A DNA stretch of 64,000 nt from Plantago major. Taxonomy: Eukaryota > Streptophyta > Magnoliopsida > Lamiales > Plantaginaceae. Under the pieces are notes generated by a model. The model saw nothing but the letters and a program-made list of their open reading frames with translations, was not told the DNA's origin and searched no databases. The stretch's first letter is position 1. Each line of letters begins with the position of its first letter. The stretch covers positions 48,100,580 to 48,164,579 of the forward strand of contig CM048840.1 of assembly GCA_026545765.1 (NCBI GenBank), written 5' to 3'. The translations under genes were made by a program, and so were the position numbers. Shown here one piece after another: positions 63,900 to 64,000 of the stretch.

Positions 63900-64000
63900 C
63901 TCCGATTGCCATTGCCATCTACGATCTCAATCTCCTCGGAGCTATCGGTTAAAGATATCGCTTCGGAGTCGTATCCCTCAGCCTCGGATCGATTTTGGCT

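Larger units (their letters stand above)
51841..64000 (+). mobile_element. Tat-B: Tat-lineage Ty3/gypsy element, 3' end outside window
   Basis: 5' LTR 51841-52783, primer-binding site, gag, protease, reverse transcriptase-RNase H, second RNase H, integrase, 2.3 kb spacer, antisense extra ORF (60950-63899). The 3' LTR is right of 64000. Plan and sequence match Tat-A. It interrupts Copia-2's gag, so it is the youngest member of the right-hand chain. Broken in a few places, with pol better preserved than in its neighbours. Confidence 0.88.

Overview
This is nuclear DNA of a flowering plant, probably a eudicot. There is no bacterial gene organisation. Nearly the whole window is LTR retrotransposons nested in one another, recognised from matched LTRs, target-site duplications, primer-binding sites, polypurine tracts and the usual gag/protease/integrase/RT/RNase H signatures. 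The only sequence that may be host or DNA-transposon in origin is a FAR1-type gene at about 35.1-38.9 kb with a small antisense gene inside its first intron. No rRNA, tRNA or CRISPR is present. The species cannot be named from the sequence.

Layout. 1-4540: minus-strand non-autonomous Athila-like Ty3/gypsy element, running off the left edge. 4541-4751 and 10868-about 35100: a minus-strand Tat-lineage Ty3/gypsy element (Tat-A), split by two insertions. The first is an Athila-like gag-protease element (4752-10867, duplication GTAGT), lying in Tat-A's antisense extra ORF. The second is a 16.3 kb SIRE/Maximus-like Ty1/copia element (Copia-1, 13287-29598, duplication CCCAT), lying in Tat-A's integrase. 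Tat-A's 5' LTR stops after about 165 bases where the FAR1-type gene begins. That gene is cut at 38908 by a second copia of the same family (Copia-2, minus strand, 38909 to 51840 and beyond). Copia-2 is cut in its gag by a plus-strand Tat element (Tat-B, 51841 to beyond 64000). The implied order of insertion is Tat-A first; its Athila-like and Copia-1 guests later; and FAR1 segment, then Copia-2, then Tat-B along the right-hand chain.

Both copia elements carry, after pol, about 5.3-5.8 kb holding an extra gene absent from ordinary copia elements. It begins MAPK in both, has a closely conserved TATA region 180-200 bases upstream, and looks like several exons. I do not recognise its product. In Copia-1 it contains an uninterrupted run of 112 GAA codons. 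This second transcription unit is the best candidate for an under-described system here. Both Tat elements carry an antisense extra ORF (Transposase_28-like) and a pol-to-ORF spacer with tandem hairpin-forming repeats. Each lineage is also peppered with its own short motif: CAGATATC in Copia-1, CAGAAAGG in Copia-2 and TCCGA/TCGGA in the Tat elements.

All retroelements are treated as fossils. Their coding regions are broken or incomplete, and they are given by part and extent only.
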